Positions 30,925 to 46,972 of a stretch of DNA of 64,000 nucleotides are shown one piece after another. The stretch comes from Ramazzottius varieornatus. Taxonomy: Eukaryota; Tardigrada; Eutardigrada; Parachela; Ramazzottiidae. The stretch spans positions 3,527,427 to 3,591,426 of the forward strand of contig BDGG01000002.1 in the NCBI GenBank assembly GCA_001949185.1, in the 5' to 3' direction. A model generated the notes under the pieces. It ran no database searches. It had not been told where the DNA came from and was given only the letters and a program-made list of their open reading frames with translations. Every line of letters begins with the position of its first letter. The stretch's first letter is position 1. The position numbers were made by a program, and so were the translations under genes.

Positions 30925-31526
30925 TTGCCCGTTTAGTTCGTGTCAACTCTCAGCATGCCGGTAACCGCTCTATTGCCATCTGCCACGTTCCAGCTGATGC
31001 AGTTTTCGCGCGCCTGGTGATTATAGCCATTCAGGTATAGTTTTTCGGTCCCGCTGGTAGACGGTTCGCCGATATGTTCATGGTGTTTATCTTCCAAAGT
31101 TTTACTACCTGTAATAAAAGCAACGTTTTACGTACGGTTGGAAAGAAATCGCTGATACTGTGCGTATAGTAGAGGCTTACCTAAGTTTCCTCATTCCTCA
31201 CTGACGGGCTACGACATCCTGGGTCCGAAAGAACTCTAGAAGTCTCCAGGATACAACTTCCGGTTCGTGCAACGCCATCTGCTTCATGAATGTGCACTGG
31301 GAGGTGTGGCAGTGACGTCGTCGGAAGTGGCTCTGGATAGAAAAACATGGACTGGTTATTGATTGGCTTGATTGGTTCATTTTTTCTGAGTGCGTACCGG
31401 TTATGCGATCTTGTCCCGCTGCCCGCAGCTGTGACATTAATTTTATCAACATTCCTTCTTACCAGACACCAAATTGGTTTTTTTCTTGCAGCTCAGGACT
31501 TTTCCCCGACAATCGTGCACCTGAAG
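30925..31526. other. divergent promoter region, SLC16-like copy 2 and ADO
   Basis: 600 bp between head-to-head genes. A hydrophobic reading frame runs into the ADO start from 31347 but has no ATG-initiated support. A polypyrimidine-AG (ttttcttgcag) at about 31481-31491 suggests the ADO coding exon may be preceded by an untranslated exon. Confidence 0.4.
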
Positions 31527-32752
31527 ATGACGCTGGAAGATGTAGCATGGAAAGCCTACGAGCTATTCTCCGCTCCGTCGTCCTTCCAGCGTCTGGAAAA
31601 CCCCGTCTTCTCGGACAAGTTGCGCGACTTGAGGAATATGTTCCATCGCGTGCAGCTGTCTGACCTAAAGTATGACGAAGCAAAGCTGAATAGGCTCAAG
31701 AAGAAGTCCGATATGATCTGGTACATGTCCATTGTTGACCACGAGGAGGACGAAATGCTGCAGGGGGACCAAGAAGATAACCACACGCCAGCAGCGGTTA
31801 TGACGATCGCTGCGTTCCTTCTCAAACCTGGCGCTCGTCTCCCCATCCATAATCACCCAAAGATGTACGGTATAATGAAGGTGCTTCATGGCCAGCTCAA
31901 ACTGCAGTCCTACTCCTCCGTGAAATGCCTGGACAGTACGTCGAAAGGCCGAATGCCTCAGCTACTCGTCCGAAAATCAGATGTAAAATAAGTAAAATAA
32001 TAAGATTGAAGTTGATACTGACGCATGGCGTCATAGCGTTCGCGAGTGTAGGGGGCAGTTTATGCATGATAAGCTTACCCTTTGACGTCACGTTCTAGCA
32101 CTTCGCGTTCCACCTATCAGATTGTCATGTCAGAAGCCGTCTGACGTGACAACATATCAGAATGCTTTTCCCAGCTGGTTCATGACGTCAAATTAAACGT
32201 CACCCGCAGGACTGTGTTTTCCTGCCTTTTTTCTTCGGGCACACTGTCAGCTGGTGTAATTACTGTGGGTGTTCTTCCAGGCCCAGTCTGTGACACCGGA
32301 TATCTACCCGTTACTGATACACAGGAACAACGGGGACGTTCACGAAGTTTGCAACGAGACGGATGAAATGGCCGTTTTCATCGATATCCTGGCTCCACCT
32401 TACGACTTTCGCATACCTAACGGCGCTGAGCAGACCCACGCTCACCGCTACGTGTCATATTACCGTGAACTGGGTCCGGCATCGCCGGACGTACTCAAGG
32501 CTGCGACACTTGAAAACGTACCGAGGACCTCCAAGAGTAAGTCGACAGCAGTCACAGCAGATTAGTTAAACTCAACCCGTTGGTCTTTTGCGTACATACG
32601 AATGTACCTTTCACCAACTTTATGTTTTACCAGGTGACCATGGTAGGATCAAAGAAACCGAGAATTATTACGTATTGGAAGAGATTAAATGCCCGGACTG
32701 GTATGAGACGGAACATCTGGAATACGAAGGACCTTCCTTGAACCGGCGATAG
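31527..32752 (+). CDS. ADO: 2-aminoethanethiol (cysteamine)/N-terminal cysteine dioxygenase
   Basis: Exons 31527-31982, 32281-32536 and 32634-32752 (831 nt, 276 aa; human ADO has 270). The cupin core shows FLLKPGARLPIHNHPKMYGIMKVLHGQ, with the first two iron-ligand histidines in HNH, the third in GDVHEV, and the diagnostic block FIDILAPPYD. The C-terminus (YYVLEEIKCPDWY...YEGPSL) also aligns with the family. ADO is a non-haem iron thiol dioxygenase that oxidises N-terminal cysteine of regulatory proteins (oxygen-dependent N-degron) and cysteamine. The 298-bp first intron carries two TGACGTCA sites exactly 100 bp apart. Confidence 0.92.
32083..32190. promoter_or_regulatory. paired TGACGTCA sites in ADO intron 1
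   Basis: Perfect CRE consensus at 32083-32090 and 32183-32190, with additional TGACGTG and ACGTCAC half-sites between and beside them. The role is inferred from consensus; they may instead mark arms of a decayed element. Confidence 0.35.
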
Positions 32753-33025
32753 GGCGCCATTTGGCCAGCTTTTACTTCCTTGTTGTGTACCATAACGCTT
32801 GCGCACTGCTTTTCAGATCTTTCTATACTTTTATGGAAATTCCATATTTGAAATATGTTCCTGAATGCTATAACACTCGCACGTTCTCGGTGTGAACCTT
32901 TCCTTTTGCTTTTCAGAAACTGCGCTTTTAATTTGAAAGTAAAATAAAGTATTTTATTTTCTAAGAAGTCATGCGTGCGATATGCTTTTGATTTTCCAGC
33001 AGCGCCGCCGCGCGCGTTTCTATTG
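32753..33025. other. ADO 3' UTR and convergent flank
   Basis: AATAAA at 32943-32948, about 190 bp after the ADO stop, is a credible polyadenylation signal. The region then meets the 3' end of a minus-strand ORF. Confidence 0.5.
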
Positions 33026-33661
33026 TTAGTTATCGTCATTTTTTTTCGGACAGCTTTTTCCGTGCTTCTGTGGAGTACTGTAGTATACTATCTGCTCAAT
33101 TATGTCTCCTGTACAGCACTGCACGCTCTTGAATAGAACTGCCCTCAAGTCTGCTTCCGCTCGGCACGACTGGCAATTCCTGGTGGCACACGTGCCAGAA
33201 AAACACGTTCCGGTTTCCGTAAACCTATTTTCTGACCTCTTGTCACGGCCAAGCAAGGCTGAATAGGGCGAAGGAGAGACCCTGCTGAGGTCTTGCGCTG
33301 GGACAGTAAATGGCTGCCTGCGTAACTTCTGGTTCCTGACTTTGGACTTCGTGGACTTGACGGTATTTCGGTCAATCCAGCACGTGTAAAGACCTAGATG
33401 CGGCACCGGATGAGGATGCGTGTAAGCGGAAACCAAATGATGCTTCTCTTCCGAGATCGCGGATTGAACAGTATTCCTACACCAAGCTAATGCCGGTTCC
33501 TCACTACGGCCTCGAGAGAACTTGAAGATTCTTTGTAAGGGCACGTGAACCGAAAACAACTTGACAATACTGTCCATTCCTCGGAATGTTCGTGGCAGAT
33601 CCGGTGCGCCTATGATAGACTGGCCAGAGCAGTGCTTTGCGAGGTATACAGGCATCTCCAA
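33026..33661 (-). CDS. orphan 3' exon encoding a basic, Cys-containing protein
   Basis: A 211-codon open frame on the minus strand begins right after a good acceptor (cgtctttgttcag) at 33661 and ends at 33026, so it looks like a terminal exon. The C-terminal third has a cysteine cluster (CFSGTCATRNCQSC, then VQCC and KSC); the middle is Lys/Arg-rich. No signal peptide or family is recognised, and no convincing upstream exon was found, although a short hydrophobic frame lies at 33854-33960. It could be a chance ORF. Confidence 0.35.
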   Translation of the reverse strand: MEMPVYLAKHCSGQSIIGAPDLPRTFRGMDSIVKLFSVHVPLQRIFKFSRGRSEEPALAWCRNTVQSAISEEKHHLVSAYTHPHPVPHLGLYTCWIDRNTVKSTKSKVRNQKLRRQPFTVPAQDLSRVSPSPYSALLGRDKRSENRFTETGTCFSGTCATRNCQSCRAEADLRAVLFKSVQCCTGDIIEQIVYYSTPQKHGKSCPKKNDDN

Positions 33662-34654
33662 CTGAACAAAGACGTGTTGGTTTGGAAGGGCTTTGGATGT
33701 CTACAGTGTACGCCCAATTCACAGCAAACTCGTTGAGATTCTCTGTCTTTCGTGCCCAACACGAGACCAACAGAATGGGAGCATCTTGGGAAAATCCTTA
33801 CGAACTTGGCGCATAATTAGCGCTCGTTGCGAATGCATGCGTAGATCATTCATCTATTTACAGTATGACACTTCCGCGTCTTGGACCGCAATAACGAGAA
33901 GGAACTCTAAGAACGAAGCTACAGCTGCCTGACCGGTGATGTAAGTTTTCCGCCAGCTCATCGCTCTCCTTGTTTTTTCGTGACCGGTTTCTTGGTATGC
34001 AGCTGATCCGAGACAAGTTCTCGGCAGAACCGACACCGCATGCTGAGAAACGCCCTTCAAATCTGCTAATCCTTCTGACTAACACAGGCAATAAAAGCAC
34101 GGCTTGGGTCTTTTTTCGGTTCTGCTGTGATAAATCTGTTGCTCTATTCGGGTCTTGGACGGGTTGTTTTTGGAAACTATTTCCACGCTCTATACAGTAG
34201 TCGTGTACCGGAAGTACCGAGGAATCCATCTAGCGGTCACGTTGAAGGACTTTTGTTTGCGAAGGGCAGTTCTTCCGCTGAGTACAGGCGTTTGCACAGT
34301 GAACATAAATGCATGGTAGATACTGTAGATCGAGAAAATGTTGCTGAATAAAACATGGCACCCGCGTATTCCGGGACCCACCCGAGTCACCGGAACGTAA
34401 GTAGGCCTACGTAGTCAGGCAAAGGGCATACCTAAACCGGAACCAAATATAGTTCATGCAAAGCGCGCATACGAGAAAGTTTATTTTGTACGATGGTACC
34501 AAAACAGAAATCGTCAATATCGAGAATGTTCCATATCGAATATTCATACGCAATATTACGAAGTTAGTACATATGAAATAAGATTATGAAAACAGTCACA
34601 TTAGTTTTTGACTGCGTTGCGACTTGCCCCTCGGCGGAACGGTCAAAACCTGCC

Positions 34655-34700
34655 TCTACGAAGTGGCGCACATCTTTGATGTGATGGGTTTCAGCGGCCC
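34655..34700. repeat. GTGGCGCA palindromic element, half copy
   Basis: CTACGAAGTGGCGCACATC without a recognisable right arm. Confidence 0.4.
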
Positions 34701-35919
34701 GATTTCCAGAACATTATTTTCGCTACCAAATGACCCTTTTCCGATATGAAGTTTGGGAGAATATTCAGGGGCATCGGGTGGTGGCTTTGCCCTACCTCGC
34801 CGTGGCTCAAAATCACAAAACATTGTTCGCCCTTTCTGGAAGATGTCCCGGGAGACTTTAGGGGCGATTAACAGCTGAAATACCCCATCCTGAAGGTTTG
34901 GTGTCAAAACGATTGTATGTGTAGTCTTACGCTGTGGGACGTCATTCTGATTTCAAAATGTTTTCGGACAAAAGTTCCAGCCCCTTTGGATCTTCCTGAC
35001 GTGACCGTTTGACCAGTGGACAGTTGGTCAAATGGCTTCAGCTTCCGGATCCTCGACGTTTGGTCATGTTACCTCATCAGCAGTTCAAAAGGCCCCTGGG
35101 ATGCCAGGACTTCAAAACCGATTCCTGAACAATCGTGATATTAGTCAATGTTTCAGATAGTGGACCGCCGAAACCCTAATATTGATCACACCTTTCGCGC
35201 CCATGTTACGCGGTCTGGCAGTACGTCACCGCTTTAACCTGGGTAAGTCTTCTGCGTACGTCGCTTAGTTGAAAAGCCACAAATGCATTGTCGACTGAGC
35301 CATTTGGACACACGATTACCCCCGAACAAATGAGGGTACCTGTAATAGGGATGAACGACATTTTCTTGTACATTAAGCTTTATAATCCAACGTTTCTGGG
35401 CAGTGAGCTTGGCTTTTCCCTTAGGCACACATGCGTCTTCGAACCCCGAATATACTAGAATCCAGGAATTAAACAATCTGTGACGCAGCGACGATTTCTT
35501 GGAGTTCAAATTCATTGAAATCTTCCCTTTGCAATATTGGAATATATTTAACCGTTTCCTGGCTCGATGCCCGAGGGGATAGGTGTTACCACAGCAGGCT
35601 GGGGTTGACTTCAGGCTTAATCAAGAGCCTAACTCGAAACAGTGGGGCTGTTGGGTTGTTAGGGACGTTTTTGCTTGTGGGTTAGTACGTATTTTTTCAT
35701 GAGTTTGGCCTTCCAGTCATGTGATCTCTGGATTTCTCCTCCTAAGGGAACCTAAGGGATGATGCCCGCAAGAGTATTGTTCAGAACATCTTTCTGAGCG
35801 GGACTGAGCGATTGGTTTTCGTGGAACGAGGAATCGTTATAAACTATGCTTCCTCGTGTATTCTTACGCCTTATATAAGCCTTAAATTTAATCATTTGAA
35901 AAGCGAGCAGAAGAACCGA

Positions 35920-36085
35920 AGCAGATCGTTTCCACAAGTGGCGTACAGTTTCAACCGTCAATACCGAAGACGTACGCCACCTGCGAAAGCAATCAAACTC
36001 AACAGGATAACCTTCCCAACTGCCGCACATTTCCAGCCAATAGCAGCGGAAAAGTGCGCCACACGAAGAAAACGCTCCGGTTCGA
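35920..36085. repeat. GTGGCGCA double-hairpin element (copies 6 and 7)
   Basis: The first hairpin is CCACAAGTGGCGTAC ... GTACGCCACCTGCG. The linker AAAGCAATCAAACTCAACAGGATAACCTTCCC has self-complementary ends. The second hairpin is AACTGCCGCACATTTCCAGCC ... AAAAGTGCGCCACACG. It has the same two-hairpin layout as 40292-40450. Confidence 0.65.
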
Positions 36086-37039
36086 TCCACTCACCCACGT
36101 CCCATTTTCTATTTGTTGATGAAGATGAGTATTCACATGAAGCGTTCTACATATACACGTGTTACATTCACTGAAGTATGGAAAATGTCTCCGCCCAGTA
36201 ACAAGTTGTTCCATGGTACCGTCTGACCATGCACTTGACTTGTGTGATTGTAATTGACGCCGCTGAGTCAGTGGAGTAGCTGGGATGGGAAACATGCATT
36301 TATGACAGGTACACATGGCTTCCGAGTTGAAAACTGGGCGGAACACCATCGGTGAGTAAGATGATTATTAGGCTTCCAGCTTATACACGTGTGGCGTACT
36401 GCCCCGGTCACGGCACAGCATGCGCCGGAATCTTGGATAAAATATGCAGCGTAAGGGCTGGGACAGCCGGGGATGACACATTTCCATGCAGACATACCTG
36501 TATACGACGTCATTGCCATGTTCCACCCTTGAGAATTCATTCACAGATTCCCATGCAGGTATCTAGCCCTGCCGTGTACGTAATATTACGCCATAGCGGT
36601 AAGCCGCTTAATCGATATCCCACATTAACGGCCGTGAGAACAAAAGCAGGGAACCGCCTTAAGGCTTTATTCCAACGCTATGGACTGGGATGTACGATGT
36701 ACCTGTATGTGATGTACGCTCAATCTACGCCTTTCTACCGTCAATAATTTATTTTCCGGATTAAGGCCCAAACATAACAAGCTCCAATAGACGAACAAGC
36801 AAACGGGAGGAAGCCAACCATAAAAAGGTGAATGCTTGAGATTCATCTTTCACTCCTTCCCCTTCGGCTATAGGGAGAAACATTTTAATTAAATTGTAGT
36901 ACCCTCAAGATCCCCTTGACTCCTCTAATATCCAGCCTCACATCCACTACAGTTCTAAAGTGACGCGAACTGCCGGTCTTCCTGTTTCCGGTCTTCGAAC
37001 TGAACCTGACGATCCCGAATTTATAAGTTTTGTCTCATG

Positions 37040-37065
37040 GATGATTTTGCGCCACTTCTCGTGAG
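37040..37065. repeat. GTGGCGCA palindromic element, half copy
   Basis: TTTTGCGCCACTTCTCGTGAGG, right arm only. Confidence 0.35.
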
Positions 37066-37639
37066 GATACCACAGGTTTGAAGGAGCTTGTTGACCTTCA
37101 CCGACCCTGTTATCTTCTTGATGCTTCGGTGTACAAAGTGCCGCCACCTATCAGGAACCGTCGAGTCGCCGGTCGAGCTCGACAGAACTCCGCAGCGATT
37201 GCCGTACGTGAAGTGGGGAGGATGATATTTCTCCATCTTCTGTCAGAACTGTCCCTGTATTTTACCTGGATAGATCCAAGAGGATCCTCGAGGTAAGCCC
37301 CAAACCTGGTCGACATTTCAAGCCGAAGGGACTCCATCGCGCTGGAAGATAACCTGCAATGTGCGGTTGGGGCTTGGCTGTTCGTTATAGTTGAATCTGC
37401 TCTGGATTCAATCAAATACATGGGGTAAAACAATGAAATGATAAAGATGATCTGAGACTAACCTAGTACCCTACATGTTTCTGTAAAACGCTGAACGGAT
37501 GTTAACGCAATGTAATCAAATCAGGGTAACGAACGCTCGTCTCCCTAACTTGGTTAGCGGGTGGTTACACCCGGAAGTTTCGAAGAGTTTTGGATACGGG
37601 AAGTATCTCGATTGAAAAACAAGTCTACTCGTTTTGCGC

Positions 37640-37720
37640 GGATCGTTTTGCGTTTTCCTAAGTGGCGCAGGATCTCGGTCGATTGCAATAGATATATGCG
37701 CCAGTCGAGACATCGTTCCG
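37640..37720. repeat. GTGGCGCA palindromic element, copy 8
   Basis: GATCGTTTTGCGTTTTCCTAAGTGGCGCAGG ... TATGCGCCAGTCGAGACATCG. The outer arms are partly conserved. Confidence 0.6.
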
Positions 37721-38074
37721 GGTAAAATCATTTGCCGACGTCGCATCTACTGGTATCGCAACATAACGCAAGGGCGGTCTGGCACGCGTGGTCATCTGCC
37801 GTTGTATACAGGATGGGGGCAAAAGTGAGCATATTAGTCATCCAAAGGTAAACAGGATAAAAGGATTAAGCGGCGTGTCAGTGATACCTGTGAATCTTAT
37901 AATACTTCCGGGTTCCGCATACCTCTATCGTGCGTCGCCCACTCAAAATACTAACATGGAAGTTTCCTTTGAAAACCACACCAAACTATTCTGAAGCTAT
38001 TCAACATCCAGTTGACCGGCACCGCACTAACTTAACCACATGCTGGTCCAAGGAGGGTGAGAATTTATGAAGAA

Positions 38075-38285
38075 GTACACCCACGTACGAAGAGAAATTA
38101 TGGACCAATAAAGATTATGACCAGGCCTTTTCGCTATGGCGACACTGAAGTACGTATGTACTGTACGAGTGCAATTGACATTAATGCGCTTTTCGACACT
38201 TTTCTGCGGTTAGAAAATCAGTTTGCCGTATTTTCCGCCTGGCCCATAATTTGTACTGGCACAAAATTTCTCTTGGTACGCGTAC
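38075..38285. mobile_element. MITE family B, copy 2
   Basis: Ends GTACACCCACGTACGAAGAGAAATT and, inverted, GTACGCGTACCAAGAGAAATT; interior CAGGCCTTTTCGCTATGGCG and CGACACTTTTCTGCGGTTAG match copy 1 at 23038-23233. No coding capacity. Confidence 0.75.
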
Positions 38286-39191
38286 TGTAATCAACGCTTA
38301 AAAGAAAGAAGGAAGACTCAAGGTTGGTTGGGGCAAAGGTATTCCCAACAGAGTCGCATGTCTTAAATAACATCAATCATTAGTTAATATCGTGAGAAGG
38401 ACTATTAGTTCTCCTCACGATGTATAGCTCCTTGTTTATGGATGAACATCTTGGCTTTTGTACGAGTCAATTGATGACGCACATCCTTACGCGCAGTACT
38501 TCCCACAGCTTTCCAGTATCCCAAAGGTTGTGGAACGATGTTTCGCGCAGCCGGGAAAATACCTGTAAGTTTCGAATACGTATAATTGTGTCAATAAGTC
38601 ACTACTCCGAAGAATTTGGCTGGGGCATGAGGACAGGCAAAAGTGATATCGATATAATACTGATATGTGATATGTGTGAAACGGGTGTAAAAAAACATGG
38701 CCACAAGTGGGTGTACAAGTGTGACAAACGTCGTAGGCGGATGGCCGGCGATGCCACAGTGGCTTCATCCGCGTACCGGTGAAGCTTGTAGGACAACTAC
38801 ACGTGAAACGGTCTCGCTGGCTGAGCACGGCTATGAGAACCAATTACAGTTGGTCATCATTGCCGCACACCTTCTCGACTTACATTACACGTCGGCAAAT
38901 CACCGCAAAATATTGTCGTCGCTTTTGCGCAACTTCATGTAACAACTTTTGTATACGGCTTCTCTATCATACGCATATCGCATGCTTCTCACATATCACT
39001 CATACAGCCAGACCAACTTCTCGTTTCAATCGTGGCTCTTCATCACAACTCCGCTCTGACTTTCTACGACTGTTCTCGGTTTAAAGTTTTCGATATCCTG
39101 CTTTGGCTGAAAGGTCATCGATGTCAGAAGTTTGAAATAGTTTTCACTGAGTTAGTTCACTTTACTGTAGTGGACAACCGCAGCTGATGGA

Positions 39192-44605
<5,414 letters not shown>

Positions 44606-46972
44606 AGGATGACACGCACCACCATGCCTGCCGCACAACAACAAGTTGAAATCGGTGAACCATCCCAACGTACAAAGTGTGGACTGAGATACTGCTGGAA
44701 ATATTGTTATAATATATTTTTCACCGGTACGGAAAAATCGTTATAAGAATGCACGTGATCACTGATGCCCGTCCTTATTTTATGAAATTTAATTTACAAA
44801 AATTCTTTTGCATCTTTTCAAATCATTTTATTACTGCATTTTGTGCAAGTTTGCATTTTATCCAAGTCTGCATTTTTTGCTGTCTTACCGTTTCAAGGCT
44901 CTGTGAGCTGCCGTGCGCTGTGCTGTGTCTATTCGACAACTGCAAGAAGCAAACAATATGCGGCCAAGGAAGTCAGCTCTCAGCAGAAAGAAACGATCGA
45001 AGTTAACCTATTTATCTAATTGTAAAACACTACGGGCACGCCTAAAAACCCCCTTTGGCTATAGGCAACCCTGTTTATTAATTCAACACTTAGGAAACCC
45101 TAGTCCGACAAACAGCTATTCACACCCCGATTCAATGCGGAACTGAGGATTTTTCACGGAATCAACTGGTCTCTTTCCAAGAAGGTCATCGAGTTCTAGA
45201 CGTATAGCGGCTTTGTTTATTAGTACTGTCGTCCACCCGCTATCGGTCTTCGGCCACGGCGATGGTCGCTCCATCAGTACGTTCTTGTCTAAACTACATT
45301 AGCGAACCATTCGCGTTGTTCGGGTCTTTTGGCAAACATTATCCAACCATGAAACCAGTAATCAATGGGCCACATAAGCTAATCCCGTAACTGGTCAGGT
45401 TGTAACTGGACGGTACTCCATGGTTCCCATCAGTTCACCTACACCAGGAAGTTTACAAGTAATGTGGGGCATGGTTTGCTCAGACTGAACAAAATCGGGC
45501 ATTTGCCAACTTGATCTATCGTAGTTCAAGTTCGGACAAGAAAAGAACAGACAAGTGTTTAATATGTTGAAATAAAGAGACCCGATGTTGAGAACACGAT
45601 TTTGAGTCTTTAGTAGTATTTCACAAAAGAGGTGTTCGATTCTACGGACTGAACCAGGGAGGAGAATACAACAGTGTTGTATTTAGTTTTAGTCGGCGAC
45701 CGATAAAATATCAATTCTCAAACCATTTTCAGTTCCAGTTCCGGGACAACAGACCGGATCAACAGTCTAGTCCCTCGATCGGACTGATACTGAAAACACA
45801 GAGACTGATTCGCCCAGGCAGCGACTAAACTACTGATACAGCGAGAAGGGACTGAAACTCCTATGTGGAGGACTGAAACCGATTTGCACTGGATATCATG
45901 CAGTCTCAGTCTAGGGACTGAAACTGAAAGACATGAGATACAAGTTTCAGTCTCTAAGACTAACGTTAGTCTCCCCGTCTCCGCATTTCCCCTGTTAACA
46001 GGAGAAATGCGGGAACACTCTTGCCGAATCCTTGCATGGAGTTTCCGTTTTCCCAGAGATAGAGGAGGAATCCCGGGCACCTTTAGGAGGCGTCACGATC
46101 GGCGAAACACCACTTCGTAAGGTGGGAAATTTTTGGAATGTGTGGCGAAGGCGTTTCAAAATTCTTTCGAGTTGAAAAATGTTACTCCGCCGACAACGAG
46201 GCTTCATGGTGGTACTTGGATATATATGCATCCTCTATTTTGGGGCAACGAAAGGCAGATGATTCGAGGAGGGCCCTCCCGCACTTCACTGATATCCCCT
46301 ACATTACAGTTCAGTCCGCCAGACTGAGACCGATACACTTTGCGAATCAGTCTAGTCTTTGGACCAAGAGTGATATTTCTGGAAGATTCAACTTTATCAG
46401 TCTAACTTGGACTCGTTTACTGTAGAAAGATGCCCGGCGCTCAATTCAGTCCAGTCGGACTAAACTGAGGTATTTCGGGGGTTAATCTTCAGCAGTCCGA
46501 CGAGACTTGGGACTAAATGCGGGACTGAAACTGAATACGACACTGGACACACAAGTCCCGTTCGAGGTGTGAGGTTCCCGCTTATGCCTGCCTGTTTATA
46601 AACAGAGCCTGCCGACAACAGAAGGAAGAACAAGACTACTGGAACCAATTCTCGTTTTTCAAGACGCAACAGAACATGTGTGTAAAAAATCAAAGCAATA
46701 AAAAAGGCACGCCGAAGTCAGAAGGTATTAGTGGCATTAGTGAACAGCTGCAGTCTGCTGAGAAATCATCACAATGAACGTTAGTCGATAAAATACAAAA
46801 GTCTCTATTTTTAACATTTGAAATGCGATTGCTTGTTGAATTGCATGACAGCTGAAACACAGTTCCAAAAAATTCCATAATGGTTTACACTTTCCCATTT
46901 CAAGCCAACGAAGCTTTCAGGTTACCGGATGAAAGTACTGATGTACTCATGGGAGATTTGGTGTGAAGAAGG
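44606..46972. other. convergent 3' region between EGR and AIP1 genes
   Basis: 2.4 kb with no recognised gene. The first part is A/T-rich, consistent with the EGR 3' UTR. The part from 45764 to 46556 is dominated by repeated AGTC/GACT words, listed separately. Small ORFs have no support. Confidence 0.45.
45764..46556. repeat. cluster of AGTC/GACT (GGGACTGAAAC-type) words
   Basis: About 27 AGTC or GACT tetramers in 800 bp, concentrated in two blocks (45764-45967 and 46313-46556). They often occur as AGTCTAGTC, AGTCNNGACT or GGGACTGAAACTGAA. Chance expectation for both words is about six. The blocks could be the two halves of a degenerate inverted repeat. Confidence 0.55.

Larger units (their letters stand above)
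33662..39191. other. 5.5-kb gene-poor region rich in short inverted repeats
   Basis: No gene is recognised. It holds a double GTGGCGCA element (35920-36085), single or half copies (34655-34700, 37040-37065, 37640-37720) and MITE family B copy 2 (38075-38285). ORFs at 35752-36174, 36268-36747 and 38420-39084 overlap these repeats or have no support. Confidence 0.45.
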
